Assembly: GCA_003525905.1 (NCBI GenBank) | Contig: DQIA01000006.1 | Location: 1 to 16,273, forward strand | Length of the DNA: 16,273 nucleotides | Reading direction: 5' to 3' | Source of the DNA: Clostridiales bacterium | GTDB lineage: Bacteria > Bacillota > Clostridia > Oscillospirales > Oscillospiraceae | Part shown: positions 1 through 7,478 of the stretch, one piece after another | Layout of the letters: every line of letters begins with the position of its first letter | How positions within the stretch are numbered: the first letter of the stretch is position 1 | Program-made: the position numbers and the translations under genes | The notes under the pieces: generated by a model | What the model saw: the letters and a program-made list of their open reading frames with translations, nothing else | Databases searched by the model: none | Told to the model about the DNA's origin: nothing

Positions 1-35
1 CAGTGAGCGCCGCTACAGACGCAATCGGTGCACAG

Positions 36-60
36 CGTTTTCACGGCAGCCGGTACGAAC
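36..60 (+). repeat. Imperfect direct repeat, copy 1
   Basis: This 25-nt stretch (CGTTTT, then ACG, then AGCCGGT, then CGAA) recurs 95 bases downstream at 131-155 with 20 of 25 positions identical. The two copies sit on either side of the REP-like palindrome, so the three parts may be one composite intergenic repeat. Confidence 0.5.
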
Positions 61-75
61 TGTGAGTGCCTCCCC

Positions 76-113
76 GAGATTGCCACGTCGGCCGTTGGCC
101 TCCTCGCAATGAC
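76..113. repeat. REP-like palindromic element
   Basis: The element begins GAGATTGCCACG and ends CTCGCAATGAC. The outer arms ATTGC (79-83) and GCAAT (106-110) are complementary, and the centre GGCC-GTT-GGCC (90-100) folds on itself, giving a stem with an asymmetric internal loop. The minus-strand form, starting GTCATTGCGAGGAGGCC and ending GGCAATCTC, resembles a short palindromic repeat that I recall as scattered in intergenic DNA of many bacteria. The structure is seen directly; membership of that repeat class is from memory and unchecked. Confidence 0.6.
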
Positions 114-130
114 AAATCGGGGGCCCCTAC

Positions 131-155
131 CGTTTTTACGATAGCCGGTTCGAAT
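131..155 (+). repeat. Imperfect direct repeat, copy 2
   Basis: Second copy of the 25-nt motif at 36-60, with 20 of 25 positions matching in the same orientation. It is followed directly by the CGGCGG-TTTA-CCGCCG hairpin (156-171), which has no T-tract and so is not an intrinsic terminator. Confidence 0.5.
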
Positions 156-289
156 CGGCGGTTTACCGCCGGGCCTGGCTGTCCCCTCCCCTACAAAACA
201 AATCATATCCGAAATTCTGACGGAAAGTGGGAAAATTCCTGCTTTCCGCATTTTGACATGCTCGAAATTCCTTTTTCCGGAGGTGTATC

Positions 290-3200
290 ATGGAACTGAT
301 CCTCGATCTTCTGCGGCGGCTGCCCGATTATCCCCGCCTGCGGACCGCGCTGGAGAGCGCGCAGGCTGTCGGCGTATCCGGCGCGGCGCAGATCAACCGT
401 TCCCATCTCATCGCGGCCCTCTGCCGCGACACGGCCCGGCCCGCCGTGGTCGTCTGCCAGGATGAAATGGCCGCACGGCGCACGCAGAGTGAGCTTGCCG
501 CCTTCCTCGGCGCGGAGGCCCCTATCCTGCCGACGCGCGACCTGATGTTTTATGACGCCTCCGCCATCTCGCGCGGCTGGGAGCAGCAGCGCCTGCGCTG
601 CCTTTACGATCTGGCGCGCGGCAAAACGCCCCTGCTCCTGACGACGCTCGAGGCGTTTTCCCTGCGGACGATGCCGAAGGCGCAGCTGTTCTCCGCCGCG
701 ATGCGCCTGCTGCCCGGCGCGCAGCTCGAACTGGACGAGCTGATCTCCCGCCTGCTGCACGCGGGCTATTCCCGCTGCTCCCTCGTGGAGGGCGCGGGCC
801 AGTTCAGCGTGCGCGGCGGCATTGTGGACATCTTCTCCCCGGCGGAGGAGCGCCCGGTGCGTCTGGAATTCTTCGGCGACGAGATCGACACCATGGGCTA
901 TTTTGACCCCGTCACGCAGCGGCGCGTCGAAAATGCCGATGAGCTCGTCATCCTGCCCGTGGCCGAAACACTGCCTGCCCTGCACCCCGGCGGCATCGAG
1001 GGGCTGGCGCAGGAGCTGGACGGCCTGCTGGCCCGCCAGCGCCGCCGCAAAACGCCGAACGAGGCTCTGATGCGCACGCTGCAGGCAGACGCCGACGCGC
1101 TGCGGAACGGACTGACCTTCTCGGCGGCCGACCGCTATCAGGCCCTCATCTATCCGGAGTTCGCCTGCGCCGCGGACTACCTGCCCGCCGAGGCGCTGGT
1201 GTTCTTCTGCGACCACGGGAATCTGCGCCGCAGCGCGCAGCGCGCGCAGGAGGAGCTGGGCATGATGCTCGACAGCCTGCTGCAGTCCGGCCTGCTGTGC
1301 GGCGAGCTGTGCGATTTTTCCGCAGACTGGGAGCAGCTGTGCGGCCGCGTGGCCGGGCACGGCGCGGCGTTCTTCGACTCGTTCCTCGCCGCGAGCTACC
1401 CGCAGAGCCTGCAGCCGTCGCTGCTCGTGAATGTCACGGCCAAGCAGCTGCCGTCCTACGGCGGCAATCTGGACGCGGCGGCCTCGGACCTCGCGTTCTA
1501 CCAGAAAAACGACTATGCCTCCCTTGTGCTGTGCGGCAACCGCCGCCGCGGCGAGATCCTCGCCCAGCAGCTGCGGGAGAAGCATCTTTCCGCCTTCCTC
1601 GCCTTTCCGCTGACAAAGCTCCCCGCACCGGGGCAGATTTTACTGACGGACGGCGCGCTTCCGTTCGGCATGGAATACCCCGACCTGCGCTTCGCCATTC
1701 TGACGGAAGGCCAGCTGTTGGCGCAGGCCGCTCAGAAACCGCGCAAAAAGCATCAAAAAGCGACCAACCGGCAGAAACTCAGCTCGTTTACGGACCTTTC
1801 GCCTGGCGACCTCATCGTGCATGAGTACCACGGCATCGGCCGCTATGTCGGCATGGAGCAGATCCGCGTCGACGGCATCATCAAGGACTATGTCAAGATC
1901 GCCTATCAGGGCACGGACACGCTGTATGTCCCGGCGACGCAGCTTGATCTCATCTCCAAATACATTGGCGGCGGCGAGGACACGGTCGTCAAGCTCAACA
2001 AGCTCAGCGGTGACCAGTGGCAGAAGACAAAGGCCCGCGCGAAATCCGCGGCCAAGGACCTTGCCGCCGGGCTCATCCAGCTCTATGCCGAGCGCAAGCG
2101 CCGCATGGGCTACGCCTTCGCGGCCGACACGCCGTGGCAGGCGGAGTTCGAGGACAACTTCCCCTACGCCGAGACGGACGATCAGCTGCGCTGCATCGAG
2201 GAGATCAAGGCGGACATGGAGTCGCCGCAGCCCATGGACCGTCTGCTGTGCGGCGACGTCGGCTTCGGCAAGACCGAGGTCGCGCTGCGCGCGGCCATGA
2301 AGGCCGTGCTCGACGGAAAGCAGGTCGCCATCCTCGTGCCGACGACCGTGCTGGCGCAGCAGCATTACACGACGGCCCTCAACCGCTTCCGCGGCTTCCC
2401 CGTAAACATCGGCGCGCTTTCGCGCTTTTCCACCCCGCAGCAGCAGCGCAAGGTCCTGTCCGATCTGCGCACGGGCACGCTCGACCTCGTAGTCGGCACG
2501 CACAAACTGCTGCAGAAGGACGTGGAGTTCCACGACCTCGGCCTTCTCATCGTGGACGAGGAGCAGCGCTTCGGCGTGACGCACAAGGAAAAGCTCAAGG
2601 AGCTGGCCCGCGGCGTCGACGTGCTCACGCTCTCGGCCACGCCCATCCCGCGCACGCTCAACATGGCCCTGTCCGGCCTGCGCGACATGTCCACCATCGA
2701 GGAGCCGCCGCACGACCGCTACCCCGTGCAGACCTTCGTGCTGGAATATGCCGAGCCGGTGCTGATCGACGCCATGCGGCGCGAGATCGAGCGCGGCGGT
2801 CAGGTGTATTATCTGCACAACCGCGTCGAGAGCATCGAGCAGTGCGCCGCGCGCATCAAGCGCGCCCTGCCGGACGCCGAGATCGCCGTCGCCCACGGCA
2901 AAATGAGCGAGGAGGAGCTCAGCGACGTCATGCAGCGCATGGATGAGGGCGAGGTGCAGATCCTCGTCTGCACGACCATCATCGAAACGGGCATCGACAT
3001 TCCGAATGTCAATACCTTGATCATTGAGGACGCCGATAAGCTCGGCCTTGCCCAGCTGCATCAGATCCGCGGGCGCGTCGGCCGCAGCAGCCGCCATGCC
3101 TATGCCTACCTGACGTTCCGCCGCGGCAAGGTCCTCACAGAGATCGCCGAAAAGCGCCTGAACGCCATCCGCGACTATGCGGAGTTCGGCTCCGGCTTCA

Positions 3201-3787
3201 AGATCGCCATGCGCGACCTCGAAATTCGCGGCGCGGGCAACCTGCTCGGCGCGGCACAGTCCGGCCACATGATCTCCGTCGGCTATGACCTCTACCTCAA
3301 GCTGCTCGAGGCGGCCGTGCTCGAGGAGCGCGGCGAGCCGTCGCCGGAGGAGAGCGCCTGCACGGCCGACCTCGACGTCACGGCGAACATCGACAAGGCC
3401 TATGTGACCTCGGGCGAGCAGCGCATGGACCTCTACCGCCGCATGGCGGGCATCCGCTCGCAGAGCGATGCCGACGAGCTGCTCGACGAGATCGTCGACC
3501 GCTACGGCGACCCGCCCAGGGGCGTCATGAACCTCATCGCCATTGCGCTGCTGCGCGCCCGCGCCAGCGCCGCCGGCATCCGCGACATCGCCCAGAAGGG
3601 CCGCACGCTCCGCTTCCGGCTGGCGCAGTTCGACTTTGCCGTCGTCTCCCGCGTGGCCGGGCAGTATCAGAAGCGCATGTTCGTCGAGCCGAAGAGCGAA
3701 GAGCCTGCCATCACGCTCCAGCTGACCGCGAAGGAGGATCCCCTGCAGGCCGCGGAAAGGTTCGTAAAGACCTATCAGGGAGAGTAG
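290..3787 (+). CDS. mfd: Transcription-repair coupling factor Mfd
   Basis: Cytoplasmic ATP-driven DNA translocase that removes RNA polymerase stalled at lesions and recruits UvrA, linking transcription to nucleotide excision repair. The 1165-aa length matches full-length Mfd. The N-terminal UvrB-like module carries GQFSVRGG (170-177) and EFFGDEID. A CarD-like RNA-polymerase-interacting domain starts near residue 500 (GDLIVHEYHGIGRYVGM from 506). The RecG-like helicase core has Walker A GDVGFGKT (655-662), the DEEQ box (756-759), SATPIPRT (782-789) and motif VI QIRGRVGRS (925-933). The TRCF C-terminal domain follows. The start is ATG 290, six bases after GGAGG. No clear promoter lies just upstream, and no intrinsic terminator follows; the GCTGCA/TGCAGC hairpin at 3790-3806 lacks a T-tract. 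Codon use is strongly GC-rich, like the VanW-like gene at the far end. Confidence 0.98.
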   Translation: MELILDLLRRLPDYPRLRTALESAQAVGVSGAAQINRSHLIAALCRDTARPAVVVCQDEMAARRTQSELAAFLGAEAPILPTRDLMFYDASAISRGWEQQRLRCLYDLARGKTPLLLTTLEAFSLRTMPKAQLFSAAMRLLPGAQLELDELISRLLHAGYSRCSLVEGAGQFSVRGGIVDIFSPAEERPVRLEFFGDEIDTMGYFDPVTQRRVENADELVILPVAETLPALHPGGIEGLAQELDGLLARQRRRKTPNEALMRTLQADADALRNGLTFSAADRYQALIYPEFACAADYLPAEALVFFCDHGNLRRSAQRAQEELGMMLDSLLQSGLLCGELCDFSADWEQLCGRVAGHGAAFFDSFLAASYPQSLQPSLLVNVTAKQLPSYGGNLDAAASDLAFYQKNDYASLVLCGNRRRGEILAQQLREKHLSAFLAFPLTKLPAPGQILLTDGALPFGMEYPDLRFAILTEGQLLAQAAQKPRKKHQKATNRQKLSSFTDLSPGDLIVHEYHGIGRYVGMEQIRVDGIIKDYVKIAYQGTDTLYVPATQLDLISKYIGGGEDTVVKLNKLSGDQWQKTKARAKSAAKDLAAGLIQLYAERKRRMGYAFAADTPWQAEFEDNFPYAETDDQLRCIEEIKADMESPQPMDRLLCGDVGFGKTEVALRAAMKAVLDGKQVAILVPTTVLAQQHYTTALNRFRGFPVNIGALSRFSTPQQQRKVLSDLRTGTLDLVVGTHKLLQKDVEFHDLGLLIVDEEQRFGVTHKEKLKELARGVDVLTLSATPIPRTLNMALSGLRDMSTIEEPPHDRYPVQTFVLEYAEPVLIDAMRREIERGGQVYYLHNRVESIEQCAARIKRALPDAEIAVAHGKMSEEELSDVMQRMDEGEVQILVCTTIIETGIDIPNVNTLIIEDADKLGLAQLHQIRGRVGRSSRHAYAYLTFRRGKVLTEIAEKRLNAIRDYAEFGSGFKIAMRDLEIRGAGNLLGAAQSGHMISVGYDLYLKLLEAAVLEERGEPSPEESACTADLDVTANIDKAYVTSGEQRMDLYRRMAGIRSQSDADELLDEIVDRYGDPPRGVMNLIAIALLRARASAAGIRDIAQKGRTLRFRLAQFDFAVVSRVAGQYQKRMFVEPKSEEPAITLQLTAKEDPLQAAERFVKTYQGE

Positions 3788-3799
3788 GAGCTGCACGCT

Positions 3800-4125
3800 T
3801 TGCAGCGGCAAGAGCAATATGGTATACAGCGGTGTACGGACATGGGACACAATTCACAGCCTTGCGATAGCTCGATGAATCATAACGTGCCTCGATCGTC
3901 CGGAATGGTGAGTGGACAGCAGGAATTGCCGTCCTCCATCCGGAACCCGCCCTTGAGATCCGCCTGCCATATGTCGTTGCAGGCATCCTTCTCGGACCGC
4001 GTGAGCGCCCTGCACCTCCGGGACTCCTCAATGCAGATGCAGCCGCGTCGATGCAGGATGCTGTATACATTGTTTTTGCAGATATGCTCACCATATTGCT
4101 GCACTGTACATGACATTATCTCGCT
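3800..4125 (-). pseudogene. Decayed transposase remnant, IS481-like
   Basis: Reading the minus strand from about 4125 downward gives a recognisable piece of an rve-type integrase. A helix-turn-helix-like part containing VYSILHRRG is followed by the core WQADLKGGF (WQAD at 3958-3969), MEDG and PLTIPDD. IS481-family transposases carry WQ-D-F/L-KG-F, then PLT-DDHSRY, at the same spacing, with the first D catalytic. The frame ends at a stop (3880-3882) just where DDHSRY should continue, and an overlapping minus frame resumes with RYDSSSYRKAV, which points to a frameshift. The second Asp and the Glu of the DDE triad are absent, as are the N-terminus and any clear terminal inverted repeats. The remnant is not functional. 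Family placement is by motif recall; a related rve family is possible. Confidence 0.72.
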
Positions 4126-4169
4126 TAACGCCCCGAAAATTTTCTCAAAAAATTCTTCGCCTTCCCCTC

Positions 4170-4198
4170 TTGACAAAGGCAAAAAATATGATTATAAT
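4170..4198 (+). promoter_or_regulatory. Consensus sigma-A promoter of the T-box/trp transporter operon
   Basis: The -35 box TTGACA (4170-4175) and the -10 box TATAAT (4193-4198) both match consensus exactly and are separated by 17 bases. Transcription would start near 4205, just upstream of the T-box stem I. A strong constitutive promoter followed by conditional termination is the expected design for T-box control. Confidence 0.93.
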
Positions 4199-4204
4199 GC
4201 ACTT

Positions 4205-4490
4205 AATTTCAAACGACAAACCTGTGAGGAAGAAGAGTAGCACAGCACAGGGCATCCCAAGAGAGCTTCGGGCGGTGAGATCGGAGCGGTGCGCAGCGGT
4301 GTGAATGGCCTTCCGAGGGCGGCTTGAACGGGAAATTTTCCCAAGTAGGGTCCGACGGGAACCCTCCCGTTATCCGTGGGGTACGCATGATGGTGCGTAA
4401 AAGCGAGTGGACATCGCAAGATGTCAATTTGGGTGGTATCGCAGAAGCAAAGGCTTTTGTCCCATGTGGGGCAGAAGCCTTTTTTGTTTT
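4205..4490 (+). promoter_or_regulatory. T-box leader with tryptophan (TGG) specifier
   Basis: This leader senses the charging state of a tRNA. Stem I shows the AG bulge AGAGAG (near 4259), the distal GGTGAGA loop (4273-4280) and the specifier region GTGAATGGCCTTCCGAG, where GAA precedes the specifier TGG (4306-4308), so tRNA-Trp is the predicted ligand. Stem II sequence follows (GACGGG, then CCCGTTA), then hairpins TACGCA/TGCGTA (4382-4399) and GACAT/ATGTC (4410-4425). The antiterminator forms from TGGG (4430-4433) with CCCA (4461-4464) and from GCAGAAGC (4441-4448) with 4453-4460, leaving the seven-base bulge TGGTATC (4434-4440) that pairs with the tRNA acceptor end. The usual bulge is UGGNACC, so one position differs. 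The antiterminator competes with the terminator at 4449-4482. Confidence 0.95.
4449..4490 (+). terminator. Conditional T-box terminator
   Basis: A 15-bp stem pairs 4449-4463 with 4468-4482 around the loop ATGT, with two G-U pairs and no mismatches. It runs into a T-rich tract (4480-4491). Its 5' arm shares bases 4453-4463 with the antiterminator, so the two structures exclude each other. With charged tRNA-Trp abundant, transcription should stop here, before the transporter genes. Confidence 0.93.
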
Positions 4491-4567
4491 TAAAATCCAG
4501 GCCGCCGGCACCGGTCCCTCCATCCGCCGCCCAAAATACCCATATAAAATTTTGGAGGAAAACAAAG

Positions 4568-5635
4568 ATGAAAAAGAACATGCTGAGCCGTGTGCTGACT
4601 CTGGCCCTGGCCGCCCTGCTGGCCCTGCCTCTCTTCGCCTGCGGCAAAAAAAGCGATGACAATTCCATCGGCTCCTCCGGTGCCGCATCCTATCAGGTCG
4701 GCATCTGCAGCTATGCGGACGATGCATCCCTGAACCAGATCGTGGACAACATCGAGTCCCGGCTCAAGGCCATCGGCCAGGAGAAGGGCGTCACCTTCGA
4801 GATCAGCTATGATAACTGCAACACCGATTCCGCCGTGCTGAATCAGATCATCGCCAACTTCATGGCCGGCAAGGTGGACCTGATGATCGGCGTAGCCACT
4901 CCCGTGGCCGTGGCCATGCAGGCCGCCACCGAGGGCACTGACATTCCCGTGGTCTTTGCCGCCGTGTCCGACCCTGTGGGCGCGGGTCTGGTGGAGAGCC
5001 TGGAGGCCCCCGGCGCCAACATCACCGGTACCTCCGACTATCTGGACACCGATGCCATCCTGGACCTGATTTTCGCCGCCAACCCTGACGCCAGGAACAT
5101 CGCCCTGCTGTATGACCTGGGGCAGGACTCCTCTGCCGCTCCCATCAGGAATGCCAAGGCGTACCTGGACAAGAGGGGCGTGTCCTACAAGGAGTATAAC
5201 GGCACCACCACCGACGAGATCAGCCTGGCCGTCAGCAGCATCGTGGCCGACAAGGCCGACGCCGTGTTCACCCCCACCGACAACACCGTGATGACCGCAG
5301 AGCTGGCCATTTACGAGGCTCTGGCCAAGGCCGGCATCCCCCACTACACCGGCGCTGACTCCTTCGCCCTGAACGGTGCGTTCCTGGGCTACGGCGTGGA
5401 CTATGCCAACCTGGGCGTGGAAACCGCCAACATGGTCTCCGGCATTCTCCTGGACGGCAGCAAGCCCTCCGCCACCCCCGTGCTGACCTTCGACAATGGC
5501 ACCGCCACCATCAACACCGACATCTGCAGGGAGCTGGGCCTGAACTATGACGAGCTGGCCGAGACCTTCGCCCCTCTGTGCACCAAGGTCCAGTCCATCG
5601 TCACCGCCGAGAGCTTCGACGATTTGAATGAATAA
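4568..5635 (+). CDS. trpX: Tryptophan ABC transporter substrate-binding lipoprotein
   Basis: Extracellular solute-binding lipoprotein of the ABC_sub_bind family, predicted to capture tryptophan and deliver it to the TrpY/TrpZ importer. The 355-aa protein has a short charged N-terminus, a hydrophobic segment and the lipobox LFAC with the lipidated Cys at residue 25. The family's characteristic stretches IGVATPVAVAMQAA, PVVFAAVSDPVGAGLV and NITGTSDY are present. ATG 4568 is chosen because GGAGG (4554-4558) lies nine bases upstream; an in-frame ATG at 4421 lies inside the T-box and has no ribosome site. It is the first gene of the operon, 93 bases before the permease. The family alone does not fix the substrate; the Trp assignment rests on the T-box specifier. 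Confidence 0.93.
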   Translation: MKKNMLSRVLTLALAALLALPLFACGKKSDDNSIGSSGAASYQVGICSYADDASLNQIVDNIESRLKAIGQEKGVTFEISYDNCNTDSAVLNQIIANFMAGKVDLMIGVATPVAVAMQAATEGTDIPVVFAAVSDPVGAGLVESLEAPGANITGTSDYLDTDAILDLIFAANPDARNIALLYDLGQDSSAAPIRNAKAYLDKRGVSYKEYNGTTTDEISLAVSSIVADKADAVFTPTDNTVMTAELAIYEALAKAGIPHYTGADSFALNGAFLGYGVDYANLGVETANMVSGILLDGSKPSATPVLTFDNGTATINTDICRELGLNYDELAETFAPLCTKVQSIVTAESFDDLNE

Positions 5636-5648
5636 GAAATCAAGCATC

Positions 5649-5670
5649 CATCAGCGGGCCCCCGCTGATG
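5649..5670 (+). other. Intercistronic hairpin between lipoprotein and permease genes
   Basis: A perfect 9-bp stem CATCAGCGG/CCGCTGATG closes on the loop GCCC. No T-tract follows, so it is not a standard terminator. At this position, after a binding-protein gene, such hairpins often protect the upstream mRNA from 3' exonucleases and raise binding-protein levels over the membrane subunits. That role is inferred. Confidence 0.7.
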
Positions 5671-5728
5671 ACCCTCGCACCGCCCACTCGGGAAACAAAC
5701 CCATTGCGCATGAAAGGAGAAGTCTCTC

Positions 5729-6661
5729 ATGAACATTTTTTCTCTGGTCCAAACCGCCCTGGAGCTGGGCCTCATCTGCTCGCTGACCGTGCTGGCACTG
5801 TTTTTGAGCTACTCCATGCTCAATGTATGCGACCTTTCCACCGACGGCTGCTTCACTCTGGGTGCGGCTGTGGGTGCTATGGTAGCCATTGCCGGGCATC
5901 CCTATCTGGCCCTCCTGGCCGCCATGGCCGCCGGAGTCCTCTCCGGCTTTATCACCGCCCTGCTGCAAACGAAAATGGGCATTGACAGCCTCCTTGCGGG
6001 CATCATCGTCAACACCGGGCTCTACTCCGTCAATATCGCCGTCATGGGCGGCTCCTCCCTGCTGAATATGAACAAAACCGAGACCGTATTCACCAAGGCC
6101 CGGGCTCTGCTGCAGGGCACCTTCCTGGCTGAGCAGTATAAGCTGCTTGTGGCGGCCATCGCCGTGATTGCCGTGATCGTTTTTTTGGCCCTGTTTCTGC
6201 ACACCCGCCTGGGTCTGGCTATCCGCGCCACCGGCGACAATCCCGACATGGTCCGCTCCTCCTCTATCAATCCCACCTTTACCACCATCGTAGGCCTGTG
6301 CGTAGCCAATGCCTTCACGGGGCTGTCCGGCTGCCTGCTGGCCCAAAGTCAAAAATCCGTCAGCATCGACATCGGCACCGGCATGGTGACCATTGCCCTG
6401 GCCTCCCTGCTCATGGGACAGGTGCTGCTGGGCAAGGGCAGCATTCTCAAGCGGGCCGTCGGCATGGTGGTGGGCGCCTTTGCCTTCCGCATGGTGTATA
6501 CCATCGCCCTGCGGCTGGATATGCCCGCCTTCATGCTGAAGCTGGTGTCCTCGGTGATCGTGGTGCTGGCCATCGCCGCCCCCTATTTCAAAAAGCAGCT
6601 GCCCATGCTGCGCCGCCGCATGGCTGCGCGAAAGGAGGCCCGCCTTCATGCTGAAGATTGA
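5729..6661 (+). CDS. trpY: Tryptophan ABC transporter permease
   Basis: Membrane channel subunit of the predicted tryptophan importer, of the branched-chain/ribose-type permease family (BPD_transp_2). The 310-aa protein has about eight or nine hydrophobic segments, for example near residues 12-32, 59-80, 138-158, 185-205, 217-235 and 268-287. The cytoplasmic loop LGLAIRATGDNPDM (161-174) is the usual ATPase-contact loop of this family. A basic C-terminal tail (288-306) ends the protein. AAAGGAG (5713-5719) lies nine bases before ATG 5729. The gene overlaps the next by 14 bases (6648-6661), so translation of the two is probably coupled. Substrate is inferred from the T-box leader. Confidence 0.93.
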   Translation: MNIFSLVQTALELGLICSLTVLALFLSYSMLNVCDLSTDGCFTLGAAVGAMVAIAGHPYLALLAAMAAGVLSGFITALLQTKMGIDSLLAGIIVNTGLYSVNIAVMGGSSLLNMNKTETVFTKARALLQGTFLAEQYKLLVAAIAVIAVIVFLALFLHTRLGLAIRATGDNPDMVRSSSINPTFTTIVGLCVANAFTGLSGCLLAQSQKSVSIDIGTGMVTIALASLLMGQVLLGKGSILKRAVGMVVGAFAFRMVYTIALRLDMPAFMLKLVSSVIVVLAIAAPYFKKQLPMLRRRMAARKEARLHAED

Positions 6662-7478
6662 AAAAATATCCAAGACCTTCAACCCCGGCACCATCCATGA
6701 AAAGGCAGCCCTGCAGGGCCTGAGCCTGCACCTGCTCCCAGGAGATTTCGTCACCATCATCGGCTCCAACGGCGCAGGCAAATCCACCCTCCTTAACGCC
6801 ATCAGCGGCAGCTTTTTCCCCGACAGCGGCAGCATTTATCTGGACGGAAGAAATATCACCTTCCTGCCGGAATATCAGCGCTCCCACCAAATCGGCCGTC
6901 TGTTCCAGGATCCTATGCGCGGCAGCGCCCCCCACATGACCATTGAGGAAAACCTCTCTCTGGCGGCGGCCTCCGGCGGCTGGCTCAGCCATGTGACCCG
7001 GGCGGAAAAAGCCGCCTTCCGGGAAAAGCTGGCTCAGCTGGACATGGGCCTGGAGGACCGGATGAAGCAGCCCGTGGGGCTGCTTTCCGGCGGCCAGCGT
7101 CAGGCGCTGACGCTGGTGATGGCCACCTTCAAGCCGCCGAAGCTCCTGCTGCTGGATGAGCATACCGCTGCTCTGGACCCCGCCACGGCAGAAAAGGTGC
7201 TGGAAATCACCCGTCAGACCGTCTCGGAGAACCGTATCACCACCCTCATGGTCACCCACAATATGCACCAGGCCCTGGAGCTTGGCAACCGCACATTGAT
7301 GATGGACAGAGGCCATATCATTCTGGATGTTGCCGGAGCGGAACGGGCGGGCATGACCGTGGAGGACCTGCTGGCTAAGTTCAAAAGCGGTGCTGGCAAG
7401 GCCCTGGACAATGACCGTATTCTCTTGTCGGAACAAACAAAATCGGATAAAAAAGGCGCATCGAATGCCGCGGACTGA
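6648..7478 (+). CDS. trpZ: Tryptophan ABC transporter ATP-binding protein
   Basis: Cytoplasmic ATPase that powers the predicted tryptophan importer. The 276-aa protein has a full ABC cassette: Walker A GSNGAGKST (39-47), Q-loop LFQDP (85-89), signature LSGGQ (146-150), Walker B LLLLD with the catalytic Glu (166-171), D-loop ALDP and switch His (204). ATG 6648 lies nine bases after AAAGGAGG (6631-6638), inside the 3' end of the permease gene. The C-terminal 30 residues are polar and weakly conserved in appearance. It is the last sure gene of the T-box operon. A possible small ORF starts within its final codons (7465). Confidence 0.95.
   Translation: MLKIEKISKTFNPGTIHEKAALQGLSLHLLPGDFVTIIGSNGAGKSTLLNAISGSFFPDSGSIYLDGRNITFLPEYQRSHQIGRLFQDPMRGSAPHMTIEENLSLAAASGGWLSHVTRAEKAAFREKLAQLDMGLEDRMKQPVGLLSGGQRQALTLVMATFKPPKLLLLDEHTAALDPATAEKVLEITRQTVSENRITTLMVTHNMHQALELGNRTLMMDRGHIILDVAGAERAGMTVEDLLAKFKSGAGKALDNDRILLSEQTKSDKKGASNAAD

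Larger units (their letters stand above)
1..289. other. Non-coding region upstream of mfd
   Basis: No convincing gene is seen on either strand; the short open frames here have no ribosome site and unlikely composition. It holds a REP-like palindromic element (76-113), two imperfect 25-nt direct repeats around it (36-60 and 131-155) and a 6-bp hairpin CGGCGG-TTTA-CCGCCG (156-171). The last 90 bases become AT-richer and lead into the mfd ribosome site GGAGG at 279-283. No sigma-A promoter pair with good spacing was found, so mfd may be transcribed from further upstream. Confidence 0.6.

Noticed and set aside
253..258. TTGACA as a possible -35 box for mfd
   Set aside because: At 16-18 bases downstream there is no -10-like sequence; that position holds the ribosome site GGAGG and the start codon.
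203..1585. A 460-codon minus-strand frame opposite the start of mfd
   Set aside because: It covers the mfd ribosome site and conserved N-terminal motifs, and its product is low-complexity Arg/Gln/Ala.
3790..3806. GCTGCA/TGCAGC hairpin as an mfd terminator
   Set aside because: The stem is only 6 bp and no T-tract follows, so intrinsic termination is not supported.
1640..3850. A 736-codon minus-strand frame opposite mfd
   Set aside because: It mirrors the intact, motif-rich mfd gene, has low-complexity Ala/Leu/Asp/Val composition and lacks a convincing ribosome site.
4110..4304. A + strand open frame through the promoter and early T-box
   Set aside because: It runs across a perfect promoter and structured leader RNA and has no ribosome site.
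4421..4567. N-terminal extension of the lipoprotein from an upstream in-frame ATG
   Set aside because: The extension would be translated from T-box and terminator sequence and would bury the signal peptide; ATG 4568 has a proper ribosome site and gives a normal lipobox position.
4490..6835. Minus-strand frames (4490-5647 and 5651-6835) opposite the transporter genes
   Set aside because: Gly/Gln/His-rich products with no motifs; they are shadows of the trpX, trpY and trpZ frames.
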